Assembly (NCBI GenBank): GCA_032622095.1
Contig: CP136066.1
Coordinates: 200,966,978-201,030,977 of the forward strand
DNA from: Siphonodentalium dalli
Lineage: Eukaryota > Mollusca > Scaphopoda > Gadilida > Siphonodentaliidae
Direction of reading: 5' to 3'
DNA length: 64,000 nucleotides
In this document: one piece after another, positions 41,177 to 53,552 of the stretch
Layout of the letters: every line of letters begins with the position of its first letter
Position numbering within the stretch: position 1 is the first letter of the stretch
Position numbers and translations under genes: made by a program
Notes under the pieces: generated by a model
What the model was told of the DNA's origin: nothing
What the model saw: only the letters and a program-made list of their open reading frames with translations
Database searches by the model: none

Positions 41177-41436
41177 CTAGAGAAACAATAAAGGAATTAT
41201 ACTGGAAACCTAATAATACTTTAACCCTTTCTATACTAAATGGGTTCACACACTCATACCAGTATACATTGGAATGTCCTATTATTCATCATCTGGAGGG
41301 GTGTTTTCAGGAAAAATAATCATACGACAGATTAGTCCTATTTACTTGAAGGAAATGTTCAGTAAATAAAAGTTAAAAAACGACCAATATGTAGAGTAAC
41401 GCACCCCTATCCCTTATCTTATTCAAAGGACGTGAT

Positions 41437-41719
41437 TGCACATACTAAATACATCTATCTTAACCTATGGAGGGGAAGACAAGAATATAATTGAACTATA
41501 GTGACCCCAACCAAATTACCAAGGTCATACTTGGAGAGGCCACGACCTATGAACCATGCGAACATTTACACAAAGAGAAAGTCTTATGTAACAACTTCAG
41601 TTCACCCATCGGTCAGGTCAGACGAAGGAAGATACTAATGACCGCTATAGTGATTCACCATTTACCATCACATGGCTGCTACTATCTGATGTTAGATGTT
41701 AGCCTTATTCCTTCACATA
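41437..41719 (+). repeat. 5' LTR, internally deleted
   Basis: Matches the 3' LTR from TACTAAATACATC through CCTATGGAGGGGAAGACAAG to CCTTATTCCTTCACATA. It lacks two pieces: about 140 bases corresponding to 50607-50745, which holds the TATATATAAA box, and about 22 bases holding AATAAA. So it probably lacks its promoter and poly(A) signal. Confidence 0.88.
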
Positions 41720-41726
41720 GATGAAA

Positions 41727-41745
41727 TGGTACCGTGATGCAGTTC
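41727..41745 (+). other. Candidate primer-binding site
   Basis: TGGTACCGTGATGCAG lies 8 bases after the LTR end. A TGG start complements the CCA of a tRNA primer. The tRNA was not identified. Confidence 0.45.
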
Positions 41746-41788
41746 TGCTAAACTTGACGCAACGAAGCTCCAAACGATCACAGCCAAC

Positions 41789-41975
41789 AAAGAGAAATAT
41801 TTATAAATTGCTTACAGAAGATTGCAGCCAAACAAAGAAGAGAAACATTTATAAATTGCTTACAGAAGATTGCAGCCAAACAAAGAAGAGAAACATTTAT
41901 AAATTGCTTACTGAAGATCACATGCAGCCAAACAAAGAAGAGAAACATTTATAAAATTGCTTATTGAAGACCTGA
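41789..41975 (+). repeat. 48-bp x4 tandem repeat in retrotransposon leader
   Basis: Four units around ACATTTATAAATTGCTTACA then GAAGATTGCAGCCAAACAAAGAAGA in two parts. The frame is open through them (RNIYKLLTED repeated). Copy 4 differs (TTATTGAAGACC). Confidence 0.88.
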
Positions 41976-42400
41976 AGATAACACACGACGAAAAAGAAGG
42001 AAAAGACGACATAATCCAAGACAAGAACAAAATAGACAATTTGAACTCGACAGTTGTCACAGCCAGTTTATTCATAGGATTTGGTGAGTCAAACTTTTTC
42101 ATTTTTGCCAGATGTGCGTTTTCACACCTTGTTAGATGCTTGATAAGTATTAACACCCACTTGCACCCTAAATTTTTCGCGTGGTATGGCCCTTGTCCCC
42201 AAACAATTTTCAACCAAACAAATTTAATTAACCTTCATGGAACCACCGCCACCCGAATCCGTGGAATATTCTAATCAAGATAGTTTATTTAGTCAAACTT
42301 TCAATATGGAACGAGAATGCCACCTACACGCGGCCAGTAATGCAAACATGCACGACATACCCTCATCTCTCAATTAACGCGAGAAATAGGTCAATTTAAC

Positions 42401-43347
42401 ATGACAATGCGTGAGACTTCCGCCGCCACCCATTCACAGGCCACAGTATCTGCCAGTATAGGTATGAACGCAATGGTTACATCATTTGATGGCAAACCAT
42501 CAGAATTTTCCAATTGGATGCACGAAATAGAAAAATATTCTTCGACACTTGGGGCAGAGGATGAAACAATAATTAAAATAGCGGCCCAGACAAGTCGTTC
42601 ATCTGTTTCCAAATTCGTGCAGCGATACATCAATGACAATAAGGGTAACGGCACACTAACGGTCACATGGCCTGATTTGAAAGCGCAGTTGCGATTCCGT
42701 TTCAGCGCAATAAGTGACGCACCACATGCTCTGGCCATGTTGTGAACATTAAAACAAACACACCAGGAAACAATACCTATGTCTGCAGAGAGAATTCGAT
42801 CACTCGCCTTTATTGATGAAATAAATACACGGGCGGTACAAACACAATTGTTAAAAAAAATTGCGGATGGCATACGCGATGACCACATCAAATATACCTT
42901 AATTAAAGATGACCCAACGTCGCTCGACCGTGCCACAGAGATTGCTATGAAAGAACGAACATTAAACAGAGGTTCAAACTTCGCTATGGTGATAGAACAT
43001 CTAGGTCAAATGAACAACACCAAATTCACGACTCCTTCCCACAACCCATGGAAGTTGATCATTTTAGGCGCCGTCCCATACTATGGAGACCGCGCAATAG
43101 TATATCTGATAGCTCTGCAACTAACAAACCAGTGCACAGAGCATATCATCACTCAAATCCACCATTCCGAATGCCACCAAAATTTCAAAACATTAACTTT
43201 AATAGACAAAACAATTACATCCGCCAGGATCGAGTAAACAATAATATTATAGACTACAACTCAAACCAGCCAAACTTCTCAAATAAAATGAAACACCAGT
43301 TTTTCACACTATGTAAGATGAACAACCACGACATACGAAATTGCTGA
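42401..43347 (+). pseudogene. gag-like region of the retrotransposon (broken)
   Basis: Structural protein region. The N-terminal part has VTSFDGKPSEFSNWMHEIEK, the usual start of a gypsy-type gag capsid domain, and continues to a WPDLKAQLRFRF segment. An in-frame TGA at 42743-42745 interrupts it. The same frame resumes to about 43040, then shifts to another frame near 43050 and ends with FFTLCKMNNHDIRNC. That tail is a CCHC zinc knuckle missing its first Cys (Phe in its place), followed by a stop. The breaks show decay. Confidence 0.75.
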
Positions 43348-43794
43348 AGACGCATCGCCAATAACAAACAATATTTAAACATGTAAGAATGTCTTTGAAG
43401 AAGCCGCAAGGACATTCTAAAAACCATAATCATCATCATCATAATACATCATATCAGAGCGCGAGATATCAAACTAAAACCTTCTTCAAAACACCCTCCA
43501 AAAATGTTACCATAAACAGATTTGCACCTAATTACCAAAAGCAAAATAGTTATGCAAGTAAACCAGTCACTGGTACCCTAACAACCACAGTAACACGTGT
43601 TACTACAAAAGAACACAGACCTCGTTCAGACCAGGCCAATAAATCGAAACCTAATAAATCTTATCATGCTGATACGAGCATTAACAAACACGTGCATTCC
43701 CCATTAATAAATGTCAATCCCGCTGGTCAGGTTAGAACAGATATGAATAAACGATTACATAACACCGTTCCCAAACAAAAGGACATTAATAGCT

Positions 43795-44589
43795 ATGCAA
43801 AAATTAAGAATCAAAACCAACGAAAAGCTAAAACGAAATACAACAGTTTACCAACATAATAATAATGAGCCAAGTAAAAACTGTCAAAGAATAAATAACC
43901 ATTCTGAACAGATGCAATTGCATACATTACCTAAACTCAAGTACCATGCAGAAATCGCACAGGGACTGCAACAGCAAACGCCTTGTTCAACAATTATTAA
44001 AATTGGTAACCAACGCATAAGGGCATTACTTGACTCTGGTGCAAGTACAAGTTGTTTAAAATATGACGTATATCGCTCCCTTCCAAATAAGCCACCGTTA
44101 TTAAAAGAAAAGATAATTTTGACCTCGGCAACATGTCAGAACATGCAAGTATACGGCAGTATACATTTGCCCTTCAAAATTGGATCAATGTCGTTAGTAC
44201 ATAAATTCTTTATATTACCCCACCTAGCAAGATCAGAGATTTTTAGTCGCGATTTTTTAACAGACAAACATGTAAGACTCTATTTCGATTTGAATGCATT
44301 TAGAATAGGCAACAAAACATTTCCCATGTTACAGGATTTACATATAGCATCATTGCTACGTTCGCGGCAAGATATCAAATTACCACCCCATTCATGTGCA
44401 TTGGTAAACACAAACATAATCGGTACACCAGACATGTTTGAGACACCATATCTTGGAGTAAGTCAGGCCGATATCGGCATATTTAAGGACGAACCGAATG
44501 TATCCATTATGGACGGGATAGTTTCCGCATCAAAACGAGATATACCTAACATGATCATGAATAATTCAGACTCATATGTCTATATGTAA
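43795..44589 (+). pseudogene. Aspartic protease region of the retrotransposon
   Basis: Contains ALLDSGASTSCLKYDVYRSL near 44020-44080. DSGA is the active-site motif of retroviral-type aspartic proteases. A second part (FFILPHLARSEIFSRDFL) has the usual G/L-rich flap and dimer context: I-x-G normally precedes DFL, and here it is SEIFSRDFL, with Gly missing. The frame ends at a stop at 44587. The following 44590-44780 is in shifted frames. Preceding basic, Asn/Thr-rich sequence (43389-43859) is probably the gag-pol linker. Confidence 0.8.
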
Positions 44590-44779
44590 AGGTAATATAG
44601 TTGCAAAAACACATGGCCTAAGTTCAGACCAGGTCTGCCAAACAAAGGCTAAGGTTTCCACTACAAATAAAATGAATGATTCTCAAGAAGTATGTAGTAT
44701 AGAAAATCAAACAAAAAACCTATCTAAGGCTGGCCAGAAACCTTTCAAATTGGACGATATATGTCCCCGACCACCACAA

Positions 44780-46190
44780 AATTGAACTACTTGAATTGGT
44801 CTCCCAATATGAAGATGTTTTTACAAATGATCCCAATAAAGGCGGATATTGCGATAAAATAGTCATGCGTGTTGACACCAAACCAGATGCAGAACCTATC
44901 TTTTGTCGTGCGTACCCTACTCCCTTACATAGACGCGAACACATGGAAAAAGCACTTCAAAAATTATTGGATGCTGGTATTATAAAGAGAACTACAAACG
45001 CTAAATGAGCGTTTCCGACGATCCTCATTAAGAAATCAATCGATTCTAATGGTAATCAAAATTATAGACTATGTGTAGACCTGAGAAGGCTGAATAAATC
45101 ACCGTCCCATTACGATGGTACCTCCCCTCTTTTACCGAGTTTCCAGCCACCTCCAAAAATCCCAAGTTTTTTCTACAATCGACATTAGCCAAGCTTACCA
45201 TGTTATCGGTGTTCTCAAAGAACATCAAGAAAAGTTAACTATGAACACAGATTTCGGATTGTTTTCTTTCACAAGGGCCCCATTCGGCTATTGCAACTCG
45301 AGCGCGACGTTTTTGACATTAATCTATAAAGCATTGGAAGGGTTAAGTTAGTTAATAGCTTCGTCGATGATTTAATTTGTCACAGCGAAACGGAGGTCCT
45401 CCATAAACAGCACCTCAGAATACTATTCGAACGACTCAGAGAGTATGGATTAGTAGCACGATTAACAAACTCCCAATTTTATATGAAAGAAGTAAAAGTT
45501 TTAGGGCATATCGTATCACAAAATGGAACGTGCCCAGATCCTGCCAAAGTTAAAGCCATACAAGATGTGCCGGCCCCAACATCAGTTAAAGAAGTCCGTA
45601 GAGTATTAGGGATTTTCAATTTTTATCGGAACTATTGTAAAAATTTCTCTGATACTGCTGCTTCATTAATTAAATTAACTGCTCGTTACGCAAAATTTGC
45701 ATGGCCCGAAGAATGTCAAAATGCCTTTGATACACTAAAACAAAATTTGCTTAAAGTACCTACTCTGGCCTACCCCGATAGGAACATGAAAATAATCTTA
45801 TATTGCGATGCATCAATGCATTCAGTGGGGGATCATTAGTCCAGCCATACCCAGAAAACAAACTAGAAACTGATAACAAAACCCCGGAATTTCCAATCTG
45901 CTTTGTCAGCAAAAAGTTGAATCACTCTCAACGAAATTACAGTACTACAGAACGCGAAGCACTCGCCATATATGTATGTCTAAAGAAACTCAATTTCTAT
46001 CTAGAGGGATCGGACGTAGAAATACGACCAGATCATTTACCCCTAGTTTCTATGTTTCAAAATACTCAGATGGCTAATAAACATATTCAAAAATGGTTTA
46101 TTGAAATTTCCGCATACAATCCAAAAATTACTTATATACAAGGGTCTGAGAATATCGCCGCTGACTTTTGTTCTCGAGTGGACCCGACAA
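44780..46190 (+). pseudogene. Reverse transcriptase and RNase H region (broken)
   Basis: Pieces in several frames. Fingers: AEPIFCRAYPTPLHRREHME (44890 onward), stopped by TGA at 45006. Palm: NYRLCVDLRRLNK (45060), then the FVDD catalytic motif at 45363-45371 (usual YVDD/FIDD). The thumb or connection (LGHIVSQNGTCPDPAKVKAI, FNFYRNYCKNFS) lies at 45500-45650. RNase H follows: ILYCDASMHSVG (45790), a frame change, then FVSKKLNHSQRNYSTTEREA (45900) and ENIAADFCSRVD (46150). Order and spacing fit Ty3/gypsy pol. There are at least four breaks. Not functional as written. Confidence 0.88.
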
Positions 46191-46499
46191 ACCAACAGAG
46201 TATGTCAGAATGTTCAATGGAAAGCGAAGAGAAAACGCCATATGACATAACGATCAACGACGGATCACTAAACATATTAGATTCACAGAAAATTAAAAAT
46301 TATGTCAAGACAATAGGTAAACAAAAAACGCATACTTTGCCCGACACTAAACTAATTTCCGAAAATGAACAACTATATGTACCCACCAATATCGAAGAAA
46401 TGCAGAAAGAGGACCACATTATTTCAGACATAATTCGCAAATTAAAATCCGATAAACCACCCGAAAAGATAACAAAGCAATATATATTGAAAGACGGAA

Positions 46500-47600
46500 T
46501 TCTATACTATATGTCTGTCTTTAATGAGCAAGCAACGGAACGCATTCACGTCCCAGAAAAGCTGACAAAGCAGATAATTTCTGAATATCATATTATCGGT
46601 CATTATGGCTCCCAACGAATGTACCATACCATACGTTTGCGATATTATTGGCCACGAATGTTCCCAATGATAGTCAGTTTCGCTAACAATTGCCACATTT
46701 GTAAATAAAAAAATAAAAACACTGCCCGTATTCCGAATCAAATGACAGATATACCGAGCCGACCAGGGGAAATGATCGCGATAGATTTAATGGGAAAATT
46801 TAACCAACCCACAGCCAGCGGAAATTCCTACATTCTTACGGTCATAGATTTATTCAGTTTACACAAAATGGCCTATGCACTCCCCACAAAGCACGCGGAG
46901 GTGGTCGCTGAAAGACTTATGACTCAGTATTTCACCATATTTGGTTATCCCGCTTGTCTGGTGTTAGATAACGGAAGTGACGTATGCAGTGAAGTCTTCA
47001 AAATAATATCTAACTACTATGTGATTCAGCACCGCAAGACTTCGTTTTATGCACCATTCAGTAATGGGTCAAGTGAAAGATCTCATCGCGACTACAACGG
47101 GATATTAGCCAAATTAACTGAAGGAAATCCAACATCATGGGACATATTTCTCAATTTTGCATCAGACGCCATGAATTTTCATGTCTCAGCAACGACTCAA
47201 TTTTCTCCATACTTTTTAAATTTCTGCAGACACCCCCAAATCAATATCGACAAGATACTGACACCGCGACAAAAATACACGGTGAATGCCTCATCCAACA
47301 GTTACTAGAGAAGCAGCACTTCGCATTTCAATTAGTTAAACAAAATATGAAACAAGCCAAGACGAAACGAAACGAAAACAGTAAAGGCAAAATACCGGAA
47401 TTTCCCATAGGTTCCCATAGGTTCCCAGGTCTATGTTAAGAATCACAAACAAACCCATAAACTAGGTATGAAATATGACCCATTTTGGGTGATAATTAAA
47501 CAAACAGGACCAGTTTCATATGTAATTCGTAATCAAATCACAGGCAGTTTATCTAAAAGTCATGCCAAACATTTAAAATTAGCGACAACTAAATTGCATA
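46500..47600 (+). pseudogene. Integrase region (broken)
   Basis: The zinc-binding HHCC part is visible (EYHIIGHYGSQRMY at 46578, NNCHICK at 46690), followed at once by a TAA at 46706-46708. The catalytic core follows from 46742: D in AIDLMGKF (46783), D in LVLDNGSDV (46970), E in NGSSERSHRDY (47075), giving a DDE arrangement. The C-terminal end has GPVSYVIRNQITGSLSKSHA (47508 onward), the usual gypsy tail with a GPVSYVIR strand. A frame change lies near 47300. Confidence 0.88.
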
Positions 47601-47639
47601 CACCACAATTACAGGAGAACCAGAAAGTTCGAAAAAGCA

Positions 47640-49650
47640 GATTTGTATTTCCACACTGGAAATTCATCAACACAAAGCTCAGATGCTGACATAACGAGTA
47701 ATAGTAACAATTCGGACACCGAAAATGAGAACCATGAGACAGCACCATTGAAACATTTAATACGACAAAACCGCGTCATCCGGGACGAATCCGATTCAAA
47801 TGAACCAGTTCCTCTACCAGAAATGGCACATAAATTAATAGCTTCAAAACACGACCATGAAAAACATTCATTTTCGTCAACCGAACCATACAACCCTTAT
47901 CATGGCTTCTGATATGCTAACTCAAAACGATGAAGCGTACAATGCCAGTTCAGAGCCATACAATCTGTATGACATGTCAACCCAACAATTAGTACAACAA
48001 AACAAGCGTAAAAGCAAGTCCAGTTGCGATACATATAACATGTCAACCGAAAATTATTATCCTTTTGATATAACCACTCAAACCGACAGAAATAGCACAG
48101 AGGAACAGAGCATGTCGATATAGGAAAATTAAATAATTAAACAACCTACCATAATTAGATAACATACATAATCATAAAGGTAACTAACCTCATAAACTCA
48201 ACACTATATCCAAGAGCACGAAACGAAAACAGTTAATACCTGTATAAACTTTAACCGAATAAAACTCAAAAACTTAACTCCAGGGCACAAACTGACAAAG
48301 TAAAAATTACCAATTTCTAACAAAGACAACGAATCTATACCGCGTGAAATGCGACGAATATTATTGCACAATTTCAACCTATCATAAATAAATAGTACCC
48401 TGTCGTAAAAAGACACAATACAAAGCAAGAATTGTGCTCGCGCAAAACTGCCAGACTATGCCGGTATGTAACACGATATGGCAATCACACATGCACAAGT
48501 AGGTGACAAGCATAGATTTCTTTTCACCAACCCGTCCAGATGCACAAAATCGAGGCTTAAATAATCAAAGAAACCGCTATGAACTGTAACGTATATATCA
48601 CGCCCATGGCCCCCTCACAACAAGGCACTATTACATATCCAGGAAGTTATCACCTGACGACGAAACGCTTTATTCTCGCCTCAATCAACAATTCAGGAGA
48701 CGCGAATAACTTCGGCCTCTTCAAATTGCAGGCGAATCACACACATTAATTTAAATGCTAAATCAAACAAAGTATTTCCAGTCATACAAGTTTAGATGCC
48801 AGGTTCATAAATTGGCAGCCCGTTTTGCATCATTAGCACTCAGCGAATATATGATTGTGTCACGACGGACACATATACTAATTAAATTATTCACGACCCA
48901 TCTTCGGAATAATTATCATACACCAAATAGGCAATTACGTCATAATGAATCGTGTTAATCACCCGAACGATAAACCCATAATTTGGTATCATACACTTAA
49001 TCATGCGTAGTTACCACCCTGTGTTCAATCCAATGCAAACGCGACGATTCATAGCTAAAATTATCGCTAGTCCGGTCGGGTAGAATGTGGATCATTAAAT
49101 GGATCCCGTACAGAAGTGCAGTCAAAGTCTGATCAACTTTGATTCCACATAGATCAAATGAACTAGTATAGAGGCCAGGAAACGCATCTGAATATATACG
49201 CATAACTTCTCTTCATATGAAATATATCATGATTCATTATACTCCCAAATATAGCTTTACCGGTTCAAGTTATACAAATAATCACAATTATATACCGCTT
49301 GTAAAATATCTTAATCTCAAGTGTCAAAATCGCCCCACGCTACATCGACAAATACAATTGTCACATGGCGGGGTATGATAATAACATAGGCCGAAATGAT
49401 GGCCTACATTAAGGGACAAGCGGTTATATCTCAGTATATAACTTTAATTGTGATGTAGCAATGCCAAGCATCAATGATGACCGAATCAATCGATATTTTA
49501 ACCCTACGCCCGCGATGTATAGCTTCAAACCCATGTACCCTAGTTGATATCATAATCCAGTATAAATCATACGACACATTATGTGAAAACAAATTTATTT
49601 CTATCTTAACCAGAAATCAATATCACATGAATCACAAATGGCAGCCCATG
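47640..49650 (+). other. Post-integrase tail of retrotransposon, no recognised gene
   Basis: About 2 kb with acidic, Asn/Ser-rich short frames (47643-48123, with a repeated EPYN motif: TEPYNPYH, SEPYNLYD) that may continue the pol C-terminus, then non-coding sequence to 49650. Longer than usual for simple gypsy elements. Confidence 0.5.
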
Positions 49651-49651
49651 T

Positions 49652-50077
49652 TTGAAGCAATCGCACGAATCCCAATATTTTTATACACAAAGCACGACCA
49701 CCAACAGAGCCTACATCCCTCCCTCAATTTTTAAACCAATTGAGTCCTACCCGAGTCATTTTTTTATTATCGCCATAATTTTAATCATTATCACCCAACT
49801 CCATTTCCAATGCATTACAACCGAATGCCTTAAATACACAAGCCTTGCGAACGCACATCTGATCGCAATGATGAAACAGTTTGTCCACAAGCCAGACAAC
49901 TACAAAATGCTCGACGTCACAAGAGAACGGTCACGATCAAGGAAAAGACCTTACCGAGACGATGTATCTCCAGCAGTAATCCCGATGAAACGACTAAAGT
50001 CACATCACCCAAACCTCGTGACACAGGAGCCGGAAGTGGACATTAGCGCTCGCCAAATCAATCGAGCACATCCATGA
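49652..50077 (+). CDS. Unrecognised ORF near the 3' LTR, one hydrophobic segment
   Basis: 141 codons. A hydrophobic stretch (HFFIIAIILIIITQLHF, about residues 36-52) is followed by a basic, Arg/Ser-rich tract RERSRSRKRPYRDD and PMKRLK, like a nuclear localisation or RNA-binding patch. It occupies the place where extra genes sit in some LTR elements. No surface-protein features such as a signal peptide, cleavage site or Cys pattern can be shown, so identity is open and it could be non-coding. Confidence 0.3.
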   Translation: MKQSHESQYFYTQSTTTNRAYIPPSIFKPIESYPSHFFIIAIILIIITQLHFQCITTECLKYTSLANAHLIAMMKQFVHKPDNYKMLDVTRERSRSRKRPYRDDVSPAVIPMKRLKSHHPNLVTQEPEVDISARQINRAHP

Positions 50078-50393
50078 ACTTTTGAACGAAGTATCGTTCA
50101 CCCACTCATTGTTCAACATAATCATGATTACATTACATGTATTCCAATGTCATTTATATTGATACCTTTTATATTATCACACTCATGTTACCTCATCATG
50201 CCAACTCTCTTCATAATGCAAATGGCTTCAACATGTACATAGATATATATATTCAATTTACACAATGTTTGCTGATGACCACACGTTGTAACGTATATGC
50301 ACAAGCAACCCTTGAATCAACTCAACTCATTGTCCTAGCATACCGAAGTATCCAACCCCTAGATTTTAACACCAGTAGTCAATCTGAAAATAA

Positions 50394-50841
50394 TGGTACA
50401 TACTAAATACATATATCTTAACCTATGGAGGGGAAGACAAGAATGTAATTGAACTATAGTGACCCCAACCAAATTACCAAGGTCATACTTGGAGAGGCCA
50501 CGACCTATGAACCATGCGAACATTTACACAAAGAGAAAGTCTTATGTAACAACTTCAGTTCACCCATCGGTCAGGACAGACAAAGGAAGATACTAATTAC
50601 CGCTATAAGTCATTAGCGTATATATAAACCAAACATTAATCTACTCGTCAATTAGTTTTGGCTCATCAAACAATTGGCAGATGCCAACATGGGATCGCTA
50701 ATTAATAAGCGACGCTTTCGGCCGTTCTATGACATCTAAGATTGATTCACCATTATGTATCATTTACCATCACATGGCTGCTACTATCTGATGTTAGATA
50801 TGAATAAAAATATACAGAGAACAGCCTTATTCCTTCACATA
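50394..50841 (+). repeat. 3' LTR
   Basis: Starts near TGGTACATACTAAATACAT and ends CCTTCACATA. Contains TATATATAAA (50619-50628) and AATAAA (50803-50808), the likely promoter and poly(A) signals that the 5' LTR lacks. Otherwise the shared parts are about 95% identical by eye. Confidence 0.9.
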
Positions 50842-51225
50842 TAGTCATTTGTTGAACTTATTATCTGACCATTTCCTAAGGGATAACTGCTTGTCAATCA
50901 ACCCCTTCTCTACTGAATTGATTCTATCATTCAGCTACTAGTACTAGAGTGTACACTGGAATGGTCTGTTATGCATTTGGATGAATATATGTTCAGGAAT
51001 TATAGACAAAAAGATAATAAAAAGGTAGGGTTAATATTTTCAAAACCAATCGATACCAAAATCTATACAGGTTAAAAATGTGTCATCATTAACCTGTATG
51101 TGATTATAAGAGGGATCAGGTGAAAAATACTTAGTTATCACATTGTGTCAACATAGTAGGTGGATAAGGTTAATATTAAGGAAATAAAACAAATGACTCC
51201 TCACTTTTCAGGTCAGGAGTGTATT

Positions 51226-51808
51226 ATCATAAACTGTTTCTTGAAATATGGGGTGTGTTATAAACTGTTTCTTGAAATATGAGGTGTGTTATAAACTGTT
51301 CCTTGAAATATGGGGTGTGTTATAAACTGTTTCTTGAAACATGGGATGTGTTATAAACTGTTCCTTGAAATATGAGGTGTGTTATATACTGTTCCTTGAA
51401 ATATGGGGTGTGTTATAAACTGTTTCTTGAAACATGGGATGTGTTATAAACTGTTCCTTGAAATATGGGGTGTGTTATAAACTGTTCCTTGAAATACGGG
51501 TTGTGTTATAAACTGTTTCTTGAAATATGGGGTGTGTTATAAACTTTTCCTTGAAATATGGGGTGTGTTATAAACCGTTCCTTGAAATATGGGGTGTGTT
51601 ATAAACTGTTTCTTGAAACATGGGATGTGTTATAAACTGTTCCTTGAAATATGGGGTGTGTTATAAACTGTTCCTTGAAATACGGGTTGTGTTATAAACT
51701 GTTTCTTGAAATATGGGGTGTGTTATAAACTTTTCCTTGAAAAATGGGGTGTGTTATAAACTGTTCCTTGAAATATGGGGTGTGTTATAAACTGTTTCTT
51801 GAAATATA
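51226..51808 (+). repeat. 31-bp minisatellite, about 18-19 copies
   Basis: Unit CTTGAAATATGGGGTGTG plus TTATAAACTGTTT. A series of variants (GGGATG, GGGG, TACGGGTTG, AACTTTTCC) appears in units 7-10 and again in units 13-16, so a six-unit (186-bp) block was duplicated. It lies in the caspase intron. Confidence 0.93.
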
Positions 51809-52013
51809 ACACAATCAATGACAAATATGTGAGTTATCAAATCAGATATTAAGGGGTTAATCTTAACCAAAACTAATGAACTTATCAACACAAACTAATC
51901 CATACAAGCATGTCATTGGATTTATAAACCCATATAATAAGTCAGTTTCAATGAATATCAGCACTGTTATTATTATCCTGCCAAGCCTGAGTATAATTTT
52001 TATTTGAGTGCAG

Positions 52014-52700
52014 GACAAAATGTCAGGTACCAGATGAGTGGTGCCTGACATTTGAAAATGGCACCTGACATATTATTTCTCTGTATGCTATTGCCCAAAC
52101 TTAATGGTCTATCATCCGATTTAAGTGCTGACAATATTACCGGAAATTCCAAGTATGACACTGCATGTTATTAGTCTCGCGATCCACTGCGAGGAATGGA
52201 GAAAAAATAAAAGAATAATTTCGATCAGTGCCGGTATTCTTGCAAAAAGAAGTCGCCCAACACGACAATAAAGTCTACCCAAACAACCACACATAGAAAC
52301 TGTTCAAATATAACAGACGAGCATCACGACCAGCGTATTCAGATTTGCGTCGGGAAATAATAATGCCAATATATATTGCTCAGCCAATGCAATTTTCGTA
52401 CCGGACAAAATGTCCGGCGATTTTAAAACACAACCGGACATTGACAATTTTGCGCCGGACTTTGTCCGTGTTGGCCACTTATTCTCAGCCTTGTGTCCTG
52501 CAGCCCAAATGCAATCGAGGGAATTTCAAAATGAGATTAAGACATTTTGTCTAATGATATCATATTCAATAGAGCTGGATGCTGACAAACCTAATTATTT
52601 AATAGCTGCATGGGGCACTACAGCAGTAGGTCTAACTACTGGCATATTAGTTATCACTACAAGAGATATGGAAACCATGTGTATGATATGGCTTTAGAAT
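52014..52700. repeat. Possible foldback with CCGGAC/GTCAGG motifs
   Basis: 52014-52075 has ACAAAATGTCAGGTACC and CCTGACATTTG, and 52400-52475 has CGGACAAAATGTCCGGCG and GCCGGACTTTGTCC. These motifs recur in inverted pairs, like a degraded foldback. An ORF at 52410-52697 begins MSGDFKTQPDIDNFAPDF but has no known domain. The flanks (51810-52010, 52700-53280) hold no recognisable gene. Confidence 0.4.
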
Positions 52701-53284
52701 GACCTGATATAAATATAACCAATAGAATGTAATCAATTTAAATTAATCCCATGAGGCCAGTATATAACTAGGTGAGATATGAGAATGGTCAGATTGAAAA
52801 TATTTGAGTCATTACATTGGATAGCATACTGTTTGTCTATAAAGTGGGTGGGTTAATTTTCTTCTAAGCTGATCATTGGAAAGATACAATGTCTTTAAAC
52901 AGGGGAAATATAAAAAAACACCCATGCTCATATAGGGCAAATATGGCTAGTACATGAGAGAAATGTAGAATTACTCCTCTTTGATCACTTGGATAAGTAC
53001 ATACATGCCTTTGGAATGAAGAAAAGTGTGAATAATTTCTAAACCAATCAACCAATCAATACCAAACAATATACAGGTGTGGGGTCTGTAATTATAAACC
53101 TGCACATAAATATGAACACAATCGGACAAACAAATACTTGAGTTATCGCATCGGATAGAACATGTCTATTGGTGGATTAAAGTGTTAAATATTTCTATAG
53201 CTATTAACCGACCAATACCAAAAACTATACACATGAGGGGTGTCTCATAATAAACATACTCAAATTTGAACACGATCAGATAAA

Positions 53285-53400
53285 ATATTATTGAGTTACT
53301 GACAGTCTACCGACAGACAGACAAATGATAGATGTTTGATCCGGACATTGGCATTTTGTGTACCATATATGGTATGGGTACACATAAAATCATATTTAAT
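53285..53400 (-). repeat. Inverted relative of the 11.9-kb repeat end
   Basis: TTTGATCCGGACATTGGCAT, then GTGTACCATATATGGTATGG and GTACACATAAAA, the inverse of the 11915-11960 sequence. Confidence 0.6.
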
Positions 53401-53552
53401 CTGATTCAATGCTGTGGTTTATGTTCAACGGGTGTGGAATAAAGGTACCTATCTTTGGCTAAGCTCTAGATTAAATGCTGGCTTTGCAAATAGACAGTCA
53501 ATGCTGACACAAAAATTGTAATAACATTTATAATAACATTTGTAAGACTCAC

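Larger units (their letters stand above)
41437..50841 (+). mobile_element. Decayed Ty3/gypsy-type LTR retrotransposon in a caspase intron
   Basis: About 9.4 kb between two LTRs, in the sense opposite to the caspase gene. The order is 5' LTR, primer site, gag-like, protease, reverse transcriptase, RNase H, integrase, a long 3' tail and 3' LTR. RT-RH before integrase places it in the Ty3/gypsy group, not copia. Multiple stops and frameshifts break every polyprotein region, so it is not competent by itself. A target duplication could not be found. Family C repeat sequence flanks both sides (41221-41375, 50845-51040), so it may have landed in that repeat. Confidence 0.9.

Noticed and set aside
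40986-41249. 87-codon ORF as a complete small gene
   Set aside because: Only its middle (41067-41176) is caspase-like with correct splice sites. The ends are intron sequence.
43389-43859. Independent gene for a basic 156-codon protein
   Set aside because: It lies between gag and protease of the retrotransposon, and its Lys/Asn/Thr-rich content fits a linker region.
41437-50841. A target-site duplication for the LTR element
   Set aside because: I compared the bases outside both LTRs and found no convincing 4-6 bp direct repeat. The LTR start is uncertain by a few bases.
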